A stretch of 64,000 nt of DNA from Streptomyces sp. ISL-12. Lineage in GTDB: Bacteria; Actinomycetota; Actinomycetes; Streptomycetales; Streptomycetaceae. The translations under genes were made by a program, and so were the position numbers. The DNA is taken from assembly GCF_018614415.1 (NCBI RefSeq), contig NZ_JAGGOO010000025.1, forward strand, positions 42,219-106,218, read 5' to 3'. The first letter of the stretch is position 1. Each line of letters begins with the position of its first letter. Below are positions 18,131-26,227 of this stretch, in pieces. Under the pieces are notes generated by a model, which saw only the letters and a program-made list of their open reading frames with translations, was not told the origin of the DNA and did not search any database.

Positions 18131-19009
18131 CTACCGGGACAGCAGCTCCCGCAGCGCCCCCGACACCTCCGCCGGCGCCTCCTCCGCCATGAAGTGCCCG
18201 CAGTCCACGGTGAGATGCCGCAGGTCCGGGGCCCAGGCCCGCCACAGCGCGGCGGCGTCGTAGCCGAGGGCCGCGCCCCAGTCCTGCTGGAGCACGGTCA
18301 CCGGCATCCGCAGCCGGTTGCCGCGCTCCCGGTCGGCGCGGTCGTGGTCGACGTCGACGCCGGCCGAGGCCCGGTAGTCGGCCACGATGGACGGCACCGC
18401 CTCCCGGGACGCCGTGAGGTACGCGGCGCGCACGTCGGCCGGGAGGGCGTCCGGGTCGCGGGTCCAGACGTCGAGGAAGTGACCGAAGAACGCGTCCGGC
18501 GCGCCGCCGATCAGCGCTTCCGGCAGTCCGGGCGGCTGGGCCATCAGGTACAGATGGAAGCCGACGGCGGCCGTGGTGCCGTGCAGCACGTCCCACATGT
18601 CCAGGGTCGGCAGCACGTCCAGCGCGGCCAGGTGCGTCACCGCGTCCGGGTGGTCCAGCCCGGCCCGGACGGCGACCAGCGCGCCCCGGTCGTGCCCGGC
18701 CAGCGCGAACCGCTCGTGCCCCAGCGCCCGGGCCAGGGCGACGACGTCGGCGGCCATCGTCCGCTTGGCGTACGCGGTGCCGTCCGGGTCGGCCGGCTTG
18801 TCGCTGTCGCCGTAGCCGCGCAGGTCGGGGCAGACGACCGTGTGTTCGGTCGCCAGGTCGGCGGCGACGTGCCGCCACATCAAGTGGGTCTGCGGGAAGC
18901 CGTGCAGCAGGACGACGGGGCTGCCGGAGCCGCCGACGGCGACGTTCAGCGCCACGCCGTCGGCGACGGGGACCCGGTCGTAGGAGAAGCCGGGGAGGGT
19001 CGGTGTCAT
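18131..19009 (-). CDS. Alpha/beta hydrolase, haloacetate dehalogenase/epoxide hydrolase type
   Basis: 292 residues. The oxyanion motif is VVLLHGFPQTHLMWRHVA, the nucleophile elbow FALAGHDRGALVAVRAG has Asp as nucleophile (GHDRG), and the catalytic His is near VDCGHFMAEEAPAEV. An Asp nucleophile marks the haloalkane/haloacetate dehalogenase and epoxide hydrolase branch rather than esterases. Divergent from the SARP regulator gene. Its leader begins with a 9-bp stem right next to the start codon (19011-19048), with GAAAGGA in the loop. Confidence 0.87.
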   Translation of the reverse strand: MTPTLPGFSYDRVPVADGVALNVAVGGSGSPVVLLHGFPQTHLMWRHVAADLATEHTVVCPDLRGYGDSDKPADPDGTAYAKRTMAADVVALARALGHERFALAGHDRGALVAVRAGLDHPDAVTHLAALDVLPTLDMWDVLHGTTAAVGFHLYLMAQPPGLPEALIGGAPDAFFGHFLDVWTRDPDALPADVRAAYLTASREAVPSIVADYRASAGVDVDHDRADRERGNRLRMPVTVLQQDWGAALGYDAAALWRAWAPDLRHLTVDCGHFMAEEAPAEVSGALRELLSR

Positions 19010-19010
19010 G

Positions 19011-19048
19011 AGGGGTGCGTTCCTTTCAACGGTCCTTCGCGCACCCCT
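19011..19048 (-). promoter_or_regulatory. Leader stem-loop presenting the hydrolase ribosome binding site
   Basis: AGGGGTGCG (19011-19019) pairs perfectly with CGCACCCCT (19040-19048) across a 20-base loop. On the minus-strand mRNA the loop contains GAAAGGA, the probable Shine-Dalgarno, and the 3' side of the stem ends one base before the ATG. It could gate translation. Confidence 0.45.
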
Positions 19049-19134
19049 GACCCTGCCGGGCGTGGATCAGCAACCGATCAGCGCGCGTACCGTGGTGACC
19101 TGGTCGGAAGCGAACGGAACAGGTCGGACGGAAC

Positions 19135-21108
19135 ATGGAGACGGTCACCTTCGGGGTGCTCGGGCCCGTCACGGCCGAGCGCGACGGCCGGGCGCTCGCC
19201 CTGCGGGGACCCCGGCACCGCGCCGTGCTGGCCCGGCTGGTGCTGGCCCGGCGGCGGGTCGTCCCGGTGTCCCGGCTGGTCGAGGACCTGTGGGACGTAC
19301 CGCCCGCGCGGGCCGTGGGAGCGGTGCGCACCTTCGTCGGTGATCTGCGCCGGGCCCTGGAACCCGACCGGCCGCGCCGCGCCCCGGCCCGGCTGCTGGT
19401 CACCGAGGGTCCGGGATACGCGCTGCGCGCGGCGGCGGACGCGGTGGACGCGTGGCGCTTCGAGGCGGCCGTCACGGCGGCCGGCCGGCTGCCCGCCGCG
19501 CAGGCGCCGGACCGGCTCGGGGCGGCCCTGGGTGAGTGGCGGGGACCGGCGTACGCGGAGTTCGCCGGGGAGGAATGGGCGCGGGGCGAGCGGTCCCGGC
19601 TGACCGAACTGCGGCTCGGCGCCGTCGAACGCCGGGCGGAACTCCTGGTGGAGCTGGGCCGCGCCGCCGAGGCCGTCCCCGACCTCGACGCCCACCTGGA
19701 CGGCCACCCGTGGCGCGAGGAGGCGTGGCGGCTGCTCGCCCTCGCCCTGTACCGCACCGGACGGCAGGCGGACGCCCTCGCGGTACTGCGCCGGGCCCGC
19801 GCCCGGCTCGCCGGGGAACTGGGCATCGAGCCGGGGCCGCGGCTGCGCCGCCTGGAGGCCGGCGTCCTCGCCCAGGACCCGGCCCTGGACCCGTCCGCCG
19901 AACCGGCCGAGGCGGCGGCCCGGCTGTGGACCCGCGCGACGCAGGCGTACGACCGCGCGGTCGCCGCCGGCTCCGGGGCCCGCCTGGAATCCACCGTCGG
20001 CCTGCTGCGCGCCCTCGCCGTCACCGGCGGCGGCGGTCTGGAGGCCGCCCGGCTGCACCGTCCGGCGGCCGTCGCCGCCGCCGAGGAGACCGGCGACGCC
20101 GCACTGACCGCCCGGGTCATCGGCGCCTACGACGTCCCCGCCAACTGGACCCGCAGCGACGACCCCGAGGCGGCCCGCCGGATCGTCGAGGCCGCCGAAC
20201 GCACCCTCGCCGCCCTCCCGGACACCCCGTCGGCCGCCCCCGCCCGCTGCCGCCTGCTCGCCACCGTCGCCCTGGAGAGCCGCGGCGTACGGTCACCGCG
20301 CGGCCCCCGGGCGGCGCGCGCGGCCGAGGAGATCGCCCGGAACCTGGACGACCCCGCGCTGCTGGCGTTCGCCCTCAACGGCACCTACATGCAGTCCTGC
20401 ACCACCGCAGGGACGGCCCCGCGCCGCGACGCGATCGGCGCCGAACTCGTCGCCCTCGCCGCCCGCCACGCCCTGGTCACCTACGAGGTCCTCGGCCACC
20501 TGATCCGCCTCCAGGCGCGCTCCGCCCTGGCCGACTTCACCGGTGCCGACGAGCACGCCGCCGCCGCGGACCGGCTGGCCGCCCGGCACGAACGGCCCCT
20601 GGTGGCCGTCTTCACCGACTGGTACCGCGCCCTGCGCCAGGCCGCCGGCGAAGCCCCGTACGACCGCGCCGAGGCCGGGTACCGGGCCGCCGCCGCGCGC
20701 CTGGACGGCGCCGGGATGCCGGGCCTGGAACGGGGCCTGCTGCCGCTCGCCCTTCTCGGCCTGCGCCTGTCCCGGGGCCTGCCGCCCCGGGTCGACCTGC
20801 GGGCGGACTGGGGCCCCTACCGCCCCTGGGCACAGCCGTTCGCCCTCCTGGCCGAGGGCGAACGGACGGCCGCCGGGACCGCCCTGCGGAACCTGCCCGA
20901 ACCACCGCCCGACCTCCTCTACGAGGCCCTGTGCTGCGCCGAGGCCGCGCTCGCCCTCGCGCTCGGCGACCGGGCGGCGGTGCGGCGGACGTACGACAGG
21001 CTGCTGCCCGCGTCCGGCGAACTGGCGGGCGCGGGCAGCGGGGTGCTCACGTTCGGCCCGGTCGACGACTGGCTGACCGCCCTCGGCCGGGCGCTCGACC
21101 GGCCCTGA
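19135..21108 (+). CDS. SARP-family (AfsR/BTAD) transcriptional regulator
   Basis: 657 residues. N-terminal OmpR-like winged helix (VTFGVLGPVTAERDGRALAL, RAVLARLVLARRRVVPVSRLVEDLWD, GYALRAAADAVD) followed by the bacterial transcriptional activation domain (WRGPAYAEFAGEEWARGER, WREEAWRLLALALYRTGRQADAL, ELGIEPGPRLRRLEAGVL). The rest (about 270-657) is helical with no Walker motif, so it is a medium SARP lacking the NB-ARC ATPase, with a TPR-like sensory half. SARPs usually activate secondary-metabolite genes; here the divergent hydrolase is the only close neighbour. Confidence 0.9.
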   Translation: METVTFGVLGPVTAERDGRALALRGPRHRAVLARLVLARRRVVPVSRLVEDLWDVPPARAVGAVRTFVGDLRRALEPDRPRRAPARLLVTEGPGYALRAAADAVDAWRFEAAVTAAGRLPAAQAPDRLGAALGEWRGPAYAEFAGEEWARGERSRLTELRLGAVERRAELLVELGRAAEAVPDLDAHLDGHPWREEAWRLLALALYRTGRQADALAVLRRARARLAGELGIEPGPRLRRLEAGVLAQDPALDPSAEPAEAAARLWTRATQAYDRAVAAGSGARLESTVGLLRALAVTGGGGLEAARLHRPAAVAAAEETGDAALTARVIGAYDVPANWTRSDDPEAARRIVEAAERTLAALPDTPSAAPARCRLLATVALESRGVRSPRGPRAARAAEEIARNLDDPALLAFALNGTYMQSCTTAGTAPRRDAIGAELVALAARHALVTYEVLGHLIRLQARSALADFTGADEHAAAADRLAARHERPLVAVFTDWYRALRQAAGEAPYDRAEAGYRAAAARLDGAGMPGLERGLLPLALLGLRLSRGLPPRVDLRADWGPYRPWAQPFALLAEGERTAAGTALRNLPEPPPDLLYEALCCAEAALALALGDRAAVRRTYDRLLPASGELAGAGSGVLTFGPVDDWLTALGRALDRP

Positions 21109-21182
21109 CCGGCGGGTCCCGGAGCCGTTCCCCGCCGGCCGGGCGGTTTGACCGGGCCGATGTCGGCAACGCGGTCGAAGAC

Positions 21183-21240
21183 GGACACCACCACGGACAC
21201 CGCCACCACGGACACCGCCACCACGGACACCGCCACCGCA
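21183..21240 (+). repeat. 15-bp GGACACCGCCACCAC tandem repeat
   Basis: About four copies of a 15-bp unit precede the CBS gene. In the frame of the CBS protein they would read as a His-rich tract (HHGHR units) directly joined to its Met, but no ATG, GTG or TTG start is seen close upstream in that frame. Confidence 0.75.
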
Positions 21241-21284
21241 GGCACGACCACAGGCACCGACACAGCGCCCGGGAGGCGCCCGCC

Positions 21285-21710
21285 ATGACCCACCGCATCC
21301 GGGACGTGATGTCGCCCGCCACGGCGACCGTCGAGCCCATGACCACCGTGACCCACGCCGCCGAGCTGATGCGCGAACGGAACGTCGGGGACGTCCTCGT
21401 CGCCTACGACCGCGACCTGTTCGGCGTGCTGACCGACCGCGACATCGTCCTGCGGGCCGTCGCCGACGGCCGCGACCCCGACGACACCCGGGTCGGCTCC
21501 GTGTGCACGCCGCCGCCCGTGGTGACCCTCACCCCGGAGGACACCACCGACCGGGCGGCCGAGCTGATGCGCCGGTACGCCGTGCGCCGCCTCCCGGTCG
21601 TCGAGCACGGCGGCGACCTGGTCGGCATCGTCAGCCTCGGTGACCTCGCCGCCGCCGAGGACCCCCGCTCGGCCCTGGGCGGCATCAGCACGGCGGCTCC
21701 CGGCCACTGA
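21285..21710 (+). CDS. CBS domain pair protein
   Basis: 141 residues made of two CBS motifs: IRDVMSPATATVEPMTTVTHAAELM with GVLTDRDIVLRAVA, then VTLTPEDTTDRAAELMRRYAVRRLPVV with LVGIVSLGDLA. Stand-alone CBS pairs bind adenine nucleotides and act as energy or redox sensors; the Streptomyces family is numerous. GGGAGG lies ten bases before ATG. Confidence 0.9.
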   Translation: MTHRIRDVMSPATATVEPMTTVTHAAELMRERNVGDVLVAYDRDLFGVLTDRDIVLRAVADGRDPDDTRVGSVCTPPPVVTLTPEDTTDRAAELMRRYAVRRLPVVEHGGDLVGIVSLGDLAAAEDPRSALGGISTAAPGH

Positions 21711-21711
21711 C

Positions 21712-21837
21712 CGCCGGATCGGTCAGGCACCCTCCGCCGGATCGGTCAGGCACCCTCCGCCGGATCGGTCAGGCACCCTCCGCCGGATCGGTCAGGCACC
21801 CTCCGCCGGATCGGTCAGGCACCCTCCGCCTGATCGA
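21712..21837. repeat. 23-bp tandem repeat covering the end of the FAD oxidoreductase gene
   Basis: Five full copies plus a partial sixth of CGCCGGATCGGTCAGGCACCCTC occupy the convergent junction. On the minus strand every copy contains GAGGGTGCCTGA, which is the last two codons and the stop of the FAD oxidoreductase gene. The array therefore looks like repeated duplication of the gene's 3' end. Confidence 0.9.
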
Positions 21838-23254
21838 TCCGCAGCCGCGCCCCCTGCCGCAGCAGCTCCCGCTGGACCAGCCGGTACGGCAGCCCCCGCG
21901 GGCCCTGCCCGTGCCGTACGGTCAGCGCGGCGCACACCCCGGCCGCCTGGCCGGTGGCCATGGCGATGGGCATGACCCGGTACGACGAGTGGGCGACGTG
22001 CGTCCCCGAGATGCAGCGCCCGGCGACCAGCAGCCGGTCGGTACCGCGCGGCAGCAGGCAGCGCAGCGGGATGTCGTAGAAGCTGCCCCTGGGCACCCGC
22101 TTCAGTACCGTTCCGGAGCCGCGCGGGTTGTGGATGTCGACCGGGTACGCGCCGTGCGCGACGACGTCCGCGAAGGGGCGGGCGGCCAGGATGTCGTGGC
22201 CCGTCAGCTGGTAGTCGCCGAGGACGCGCCGGCTCTCCCGGACGCCGACGTGCACGCCGCTCTGCACCACGTACGACGCCTCGAAGCCGGGGACCCGGGC
22301 GCGCAGGAACCGGTCGATCTGGGCGAGCTGGCGGCGGGCGGTGTACTCGGCCCGGGTCAGGTCCCACACGCTGGTGCCGAGCACCCTGGTCACCCGCGTG
22401 CAGTTGACGCTCACCTCGTGCGGGTGCGGCGTCGCGAAGAACAGGATGTCCTCGCGCGGCAGCCGCAGGTCGCCGTCGGCCCGCGCCTGTTCCACCAGGT
22501 CCCACAGCCCGTGCACCCCGCGCCACTGGTCCGGGTGCTCGCGCACGTACTCCGCGAAGTCCGGCCGCGAGAAGTCCGCCATCCGGAACATCAGCGTCAT
22601 CGGCTGCACCAGCCCGTCCTCCGGCCGGCCGATCTCGTACGGCGCCCCGCAGGCCGCCGCGACGTCCCCGTCCCCGGTGCCGTCCACGACCACCCCGGCG
22701 TCGATCACCACCGGACCCGACTTGGTCTCGAACACCACCCGCCAGCCGTCGCCCTGCCGCAGCGCCGTCGACGCGAACGCGTGGAACAGCATCCGCACAC
22801 CCGACTCGTCCATCATCTCCAGCAGGGTCAGTTTGAACAGCTCGGGGTCGAAGGGGACGGTGTAGCCGGTCCTCGGGGTCGGGCGCAGGCAGCCGCCGCG
22901 TTCCATCAGCCGTTCCAGCAGCCGCCACAGCACGCCCGCGACCACCGGTTCGCCCTCGCCGTGGTCGGTGGGCAGCAGCCGGGAGGCGTCCCCGGCCTCG
23001 GTGAACGCCGCCTGCTTGTGCTCGTTGTGGAACGACATCAGCGGCATCACCAGCGCCGCCGTCGCGTTGCCGCCGAGGAACCCGTACCGCTCCACCAGCA
23101 CCACGTCGGCCCCGGCGTCGGCCGCCGCCAGCGCCGCGGCGAACCCGGCCGGACCGCCGCCCACCACCAGCACGTCGCAGCGGCCCCCGTGCTGGGCGGA
23201 CCGCGGCGGCAGGGTCACCGTGCGTGGCTCGGCGGGTTCGCGCAGAACCGGCAT
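21815..23254 (-). CDS. FAD-dependent oxidoreductase (FAD_oxidored family)
   Basis: 479 residues from ATG 23254 (a GTG one codon earlier is equally possible). The FAD-binding fold is CDVLVVGGGPAGFAAALAAADAGADVVLVERYGFLGGNAT split at LVVGGGPAG and ERYGFLGG; the C-terminal FAD block is LLVAGRCISGTHVAHSSYRVMP with ATGQAAGVCAAL. This family includes putative dehydrogenases of carbohydrate or aromatic substrates. The start overlaps the stop of the polysaccharide pyruvyl transferase gene (TGATG), so both are made together. The 3' end lies in a 23-bp tandem repeat. Confidence 0.87.
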   Translation of the reverse strand: MPVLREPAEPRTVTLPPRSAQHGGRCDVLVVGGGPAGFAAALAAADAGADVVLVERYGFLGGNATAALVMPLMSFHNEHKQAAFTEAGDASRLLPTDHGEGEPVVAGVLWRLLERLMERGGCLRPTPRTGYTVPFDPELFKLTLLEMMDESGVRMLFHAFASTALRQGDGWRVVFETKSGPVVIDAGVVVDGTGDGDVAAACGAPYEIGRPEDGLVQPMTLMFRMADFSRPDFAEYVREHPDQWRGVHGLWDLVEQARADGDLRLPREDILFFATPHPHEVSVNCTRVTRVLGTSVWDLTRAEYTARRQLAQIDRFLRARVPGFEASYVVQSGVHVGVRESRRVLGDYQLTGHDILAARPFADVVAHGAYPVDIHNPRGSGTVLKRVPRGSFYDIPLRCLLPRGTDRLLVAGRCISGTHVAHSSYRVMPIAMATGQAAGVCAALTVRHGQGPRGLPYRLVQRELLRQGARLRIDQAEGA

Positions 23255-24459
23255 CACACCTCCAGGGGCCGCGGCTCGGCCGCGCCGGACAGCGCCCCGT
23301 CAGCCCGCCCGCCGCCGACCGCGTCCAGCAGCGAGCCGCAGCGCACACAGGTCTCGCGGGCGGCCGTCGTCAGCTCCCGCATCCGCGCCCTGAGGTCCTC
23401 CTCGCGCCGCGGATACTCGTCCCACAGCCGGTCGACCTCCGCCAGCAGCAGCCCGGCCTGTTCCCGCGCCACGCCCACCAGCGCCGGAGCCCCGAGCCGC
23501 CGCGCGAAGTCGAACACCTTGCCGGAGTAGGGCAGCGGCAGCACCGGTACGCCGGTCAGCGCCGCGAAGATCACGAAGTGCAGCCGCATGCCGACGGCCA
23601 GGTCCAGGTGGCGCATCAGGCCGAGGACCTGCCCCGGGCTGTAGGAGCCGTGCAGGATGCGGCCCTTGTCCGGCGCGGTCATGTGGGACAGCACGGCGTG
23701 CGCGTGCCGTACGTCGTGCCGCTCCATCGGCAGGAACACCACGTGCGCGTCCAGGCGCCGTACCAGGAAGTCCGCGACGGTGGCGAGCAGCGCGTGGTAG
23801 TCGCTCTCGTCCAGCGCCTCGGCCGCCCGGCCCGGTTCCCGTACCGACATCCCCACCAGCCGGGCGTCGGTGGGCACGCCCTCGTCGCGCATCATGGCGT
23901 CGGTGAAGGGTTCGGGGCGCAGCAGCAGGGCCGGGTCGGCGGTGACGGTGACCTCGCGTTCCAGGCCGACCTCCTCCAGCACCAGCCGGGACTCCTCGTC
24001 GCGTACCACCACGTCGTCCATGTCGGCCAGCACGGTCCGTACCGCCTCCCGGTCCTCGGCCTCCCGCAGCGGTCCGGCGCCGATGGCGTAGGCGAAGGTG
24101 GGCACGTCCCGGTCCTGCGCGGCGCGCACCAGCCGCAGGTAGCGCCGGGCCTCGCCGTCGAAGAGGAGGCCGCCGCCGCCCAGTACCAGCAGGTCCAGGC
24201 GGGGCAGTACGTCCAGGACGTGGTTGCGGCTGACACCCTCCCAGTCGACGACCTCGTCGGCCTCGGAGTGATGGGCGCGGGTGTGCTCGGCGTTCCGGCT
24301 GAGGACGACGAGGTGGGCGTCCGGCCGGTGGGCGCGCAGACAGCCCAGGACGCAAGTGAGGATCGCCTCGTCGCCGGTGTTGAAACCGCCGTAGGAGCCG
24401 AGCACGCCGATGCGCGGGCCGGACCGGGCGGCGGGCGGATGCGGAGGTGCGGTGGTCAT
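23254..24459 (-). CDS. Polysaccharide pyruvyl transferase family protein
   Basis: 401 residues of the WcaK/CsaB type, GT-B-like enzymes that transfer pyruvate ketals from phosphoenolpyruvate to cell-surface sugars. Seen: RIGVLGSYGGFNTGDEAILT at the start, LDLLVLGGGGLLFDGEARRYL, VVVRDEESRLVLEEVG with the following TADPALLL, and the late block LAVGMRLHFVIFAALTGVPVLPLPYSGKV with the catalytic GMRLH. Translationally coupled to the FAD oxidoreductase downstream. Which polymer is modified is not evident. Confidence 0.87.
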   Translation of the reverse strand: MTTAPPHPPAARSGPRIGVLGSYGGFNTGDEAILTCVLGCLRAHRPDAHLVVLSRNAEHTRAHHSEADEVVDWEGVSRNHVLDVLPRLDLLVLGGGGLLFDGEARRYLRLVRAAQDRDVPTFAYAIGAGPLREAEDREAVRTVLADMDDVVVRDEESRLVLEEVGLEREVTVTADPALLLRPEPFTDAMMRDEGVPTDARLVGMSVREPGRAAEALDESDYHALLATVADFLVRRLDAHVVFLPMERHDVRHAHAVLSHMTAPDKGRILHGSYSPGQVLGLMRHLDLAVGMRLHFVIFAALTGVPVLPLPYSGKVFDFARRLGAPALVGVAREQAGLLLAEVDRLWDEYPRREEDLRARMRELTTAARETCVRCGSLLDAVGGGRADGALSGAAEPRPLEV

Positions 24460-24698
24460 CCGGGTGCTCCCGTCGGGTCGGGCCGGGCGGGCCGCCGGCC
24501 GGGGTGGTGCTCACGCGGGGTGCTCAGGCGGGCGGGGCCTGCGCAGGGTCCCGGGTTGCCTGCGTCGTCCCCCGGAAACCCCTCGTCTCGTCCGCCCACG
24601 CCTGAGCCCCTCCCGCGCCGGTCCGGGAGGCACCGGCCCGCACGACGCCCCACCGCCCCACCGCGCCGCCCGCCGCATGACCGGGGCCGGTACGCGGG

Positions 24699-25538
24699 CT
24701 AATCCACCAGCGACTGGGTGCCCAGGACGGTGACCAGGGCCAGCCGCTCGGCGTCCGGGGTGCCCGGCTCGGCGGAGTACACCATGACGCGCAGGTCGCT
24801 GCCCGCCACACTGAGCACGTCGCAGTCCAGGTCCAGCGGCCCCACGGCGGGGTGGTCGATCGTCTTGCGGGCCACCTCGTGCCGGCCCACGATCCCCGAC
24901 TCCCACAGCTCGGCGAACCGCTCGCTGTGCGCGCACAGGTCCTCGACCAGCCGCCGCAGCCGCCGGTCGGCGGGGTACCGGCCCACCGTGTGGCGCAGAT
25001 CGGCGACGAGCGCCTCCTCGAACGCCCGCCGCTCCGGCGGGCTCTGCCGCGCCCGGCCGCGCGGGCCGGCGAAGGTGCGCCACACGCTGTTGCGCTCGTG
25101 CCCGCGCCAGTCGGACGGATCGCCCATCAGGGCGGCGTACGGCTGGTTGGCCAGCAGCAGCGTCCACGCGGCGTCGAACACGGCGACGGGGGTGCCGGCC
25201 AGCCGGTCCAGCAGCCGGTGGACGCTGGGCGGGATGTACGAGGGCACCGTGTCCGGACCCGGCGGCACCAGCCCGGCCTGCCGGTACAGATAGGCCCGCT
25301 CCTCCAGCGGCAGGCGCAGCGCCCGGGCGAGTGCCTCGACGACCTGCGGCGAGGGGTTGGCCGCCCGGCCCTGTTCCAGCCGGGTGACGTAGTCGACCGA
25401 GATGCCGGCCAGCAGGGCCAGTTCCTCCCGGCGCAGCCCGGCCGCGCGCCGCGGACCGCGGGCCGGCAGCCCGGCCGACTCGGGGGAGACGCGGTCGCGC
25501 CACCGGCGTACGGTCCGTCCGAACTCGGTCGTCGTCAT
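24699..25538 (-). CDS. XRE-family regulator with MmyB-like ligand domain
   Basis: 279 residues. N-terminal helix-turn-helix with GLRREELALLAGISVDYVTRLEQGR and the MmyB-type C-terminal domain (FDAAWTLLLANQPYAALMGD, FAELWESGIVGRHEV, DLDCDVLSVAGSDLRVMVYSAEPGT) thought to bind a fatty acid or similar ligand. Such regulators usually repress a divergent short-chain dehydrogenase gene; here none is present. A 21-bp near-perfect palindrome lies just upstream at 25572-25592. The stop codon is TAG at 24699. Confidence 0.9.
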   Translation of the reverse strand: MTTTEFGRTVRRWRDRVSPESAGLPARGPRRAAGLRREELALLAGISVDYVTRLEQGRAANPSPQVVEALARALRLPLEERAYLYRQAGLVPPGPDTVPSYIPPSVHRLLDRLAGTPVAVFDAAWTLLLANQPYAALMGDPSDWRGHERNSVWRTFAGPRGRARQSPPERRAFEEALVADLRHTVGRYPADRRLRRLVEDLCAHSERFAELWESGIVGRHEVARKTIDHPAVGPLDLDCDVLSVAGSDLRVMVYSAEPGTPDAERLALVTVLGTQSLVD

Positions 25539-25571
25539 GGCTCCCAGTGAACACCGCCGGGCCCCCGCGTA

Positions 25572-25592
25572 CCTGGTACCGCTGGTCCCAGG
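25572..25592 (-). promoter_or_regulatory. 21-bp palindromic operator upstream of the XRE gene
   Basis: Arms CCTGGTACC and GGTCCCAGG around GCT, one mismatch. The position 34 bp before the XRE start suggests autoregulation. Confidence 0.6.
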
Positions 25593-25806
25593 AAGCGGAC
25601 CCGACGTGGCGCACAGGAGGCGGCGCGGCCGTCCCCGGCCGGGCCGCGGGCCGACCGGGGACGGCCGGGTGCGGGACCAGGACGTCGCAGCCGTGGGACC
25701 CGACCGGCCGCACTCGCGGTGCGGCCACCCCGCCGGCCTGGCGCCGACCGGAACGTTCCGCCGTTGTCCAGGAAGGCCCGGGGCGGCCCCTTCGGCGCGG
25801 AGGGCA

Positions 25807-25824
25807 CCGTGCCACCGGGCACGG
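25807..25824 (-). terminator. Hairpin downstream of the CPxCG gene
   Basis: CCGTGCC-ACCG-GGCACGG, a perfect 7-bp stem 58 bases beyond the stop of the minus-strand gene. No U tract, as is common in Streptomyces. Confidence 0.45.
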
Positions 25825-25881
25825 CGTGCGGCGCGGAGCGCGATCCGCCGGGACCGACGGCGGTCAGCGCACCGGTGATCT

Positions 25882-26091
25882 TCAGCGCCCCGGCGCGGGA
25901 CGGCTGCGGGAGACCACGCGGACGCCCGTCGCGTCGACGATCCGCATCTGGAGCGAGCCGCAGGCGCACCGGGACCACACCGTGTGGCCGGTGGCCGTGG
26001 GGTGCCGGGACACCACCTGGCAGGGCTCGGCGGCGTCCGGCCACCCGCAGTGCGGGCAGGCGGTACCGGTCGTGCCGGTCGTGCTGGTGAT
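25882..26091 (-). CDS. Small CPxCG zinc-ribbon-like protein, possible ATC start
   Basis: 69 residues if started at the ATC codon 26091-26089. Seen: TACPHCGWPDAAEPCQVVSR, then VWSRCACGSLQMRIVD; the two CxC/CxxC pairs could bind zinc. Function unknown. AAGGAG lies five bases before the ATC, where an ATG would be expected, and no ATG/GTG/TTG occurs in frame before the first cysteine pair; the only ordinary start is a GTG far upstream at 26184, giving 100 residues. A rare non-standard start or a point change of an original ATG are both possible. Confidence 0.6.
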   Translation of the reverse strand: MTSTTGTTGTACPHCGWPDAAEPCQVVSRHPTATGHTVWSRCACGSLQMRIVDATGVRVVSRSRPAPGR

Positions 26092-26227
26092 GGCGTCTCC
26101 TTGTCCGTGCCGGTGCGGTCGATGTCCTGCTCGGCCGGCTGATCGTCGCGACACAGCCAAGGGTGCGACGAGAGGTCCGTACACGTCCAGGTTGACTTAC
26201 CGGACCTCACCGTGAAGCGTGGACTTC

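Larger units (their letters stand above)
25539..25881. other. Gene-free stretch with operator and hairpins
   Basis: These 343 bases between the XRE gene and the CPxCG gene hold no convincing coding sequence. They contain the XRE-side palindrome (25572-25592), a 14-bp stem with one mismatch (25629-25664, loop GCCGCGGG), and a 7-bp stem with ACCG loop (25807-25824), the last a likely terminator for the minus-strand gene ending at 25882. Confidence 0.6.

Noticed and set aside
21711..21837. CRISPR array
   Set aside because: The 23-bp repeats are head-to-tail without spacers, and no cas gene is present.
25535..26044. Minus-strand 169-residue frame in the gene-free stretch
   Set aside because: Composition is Arg/Pro/Gly-rich without any motif and it overlaps the better-supported CPxCG gene.
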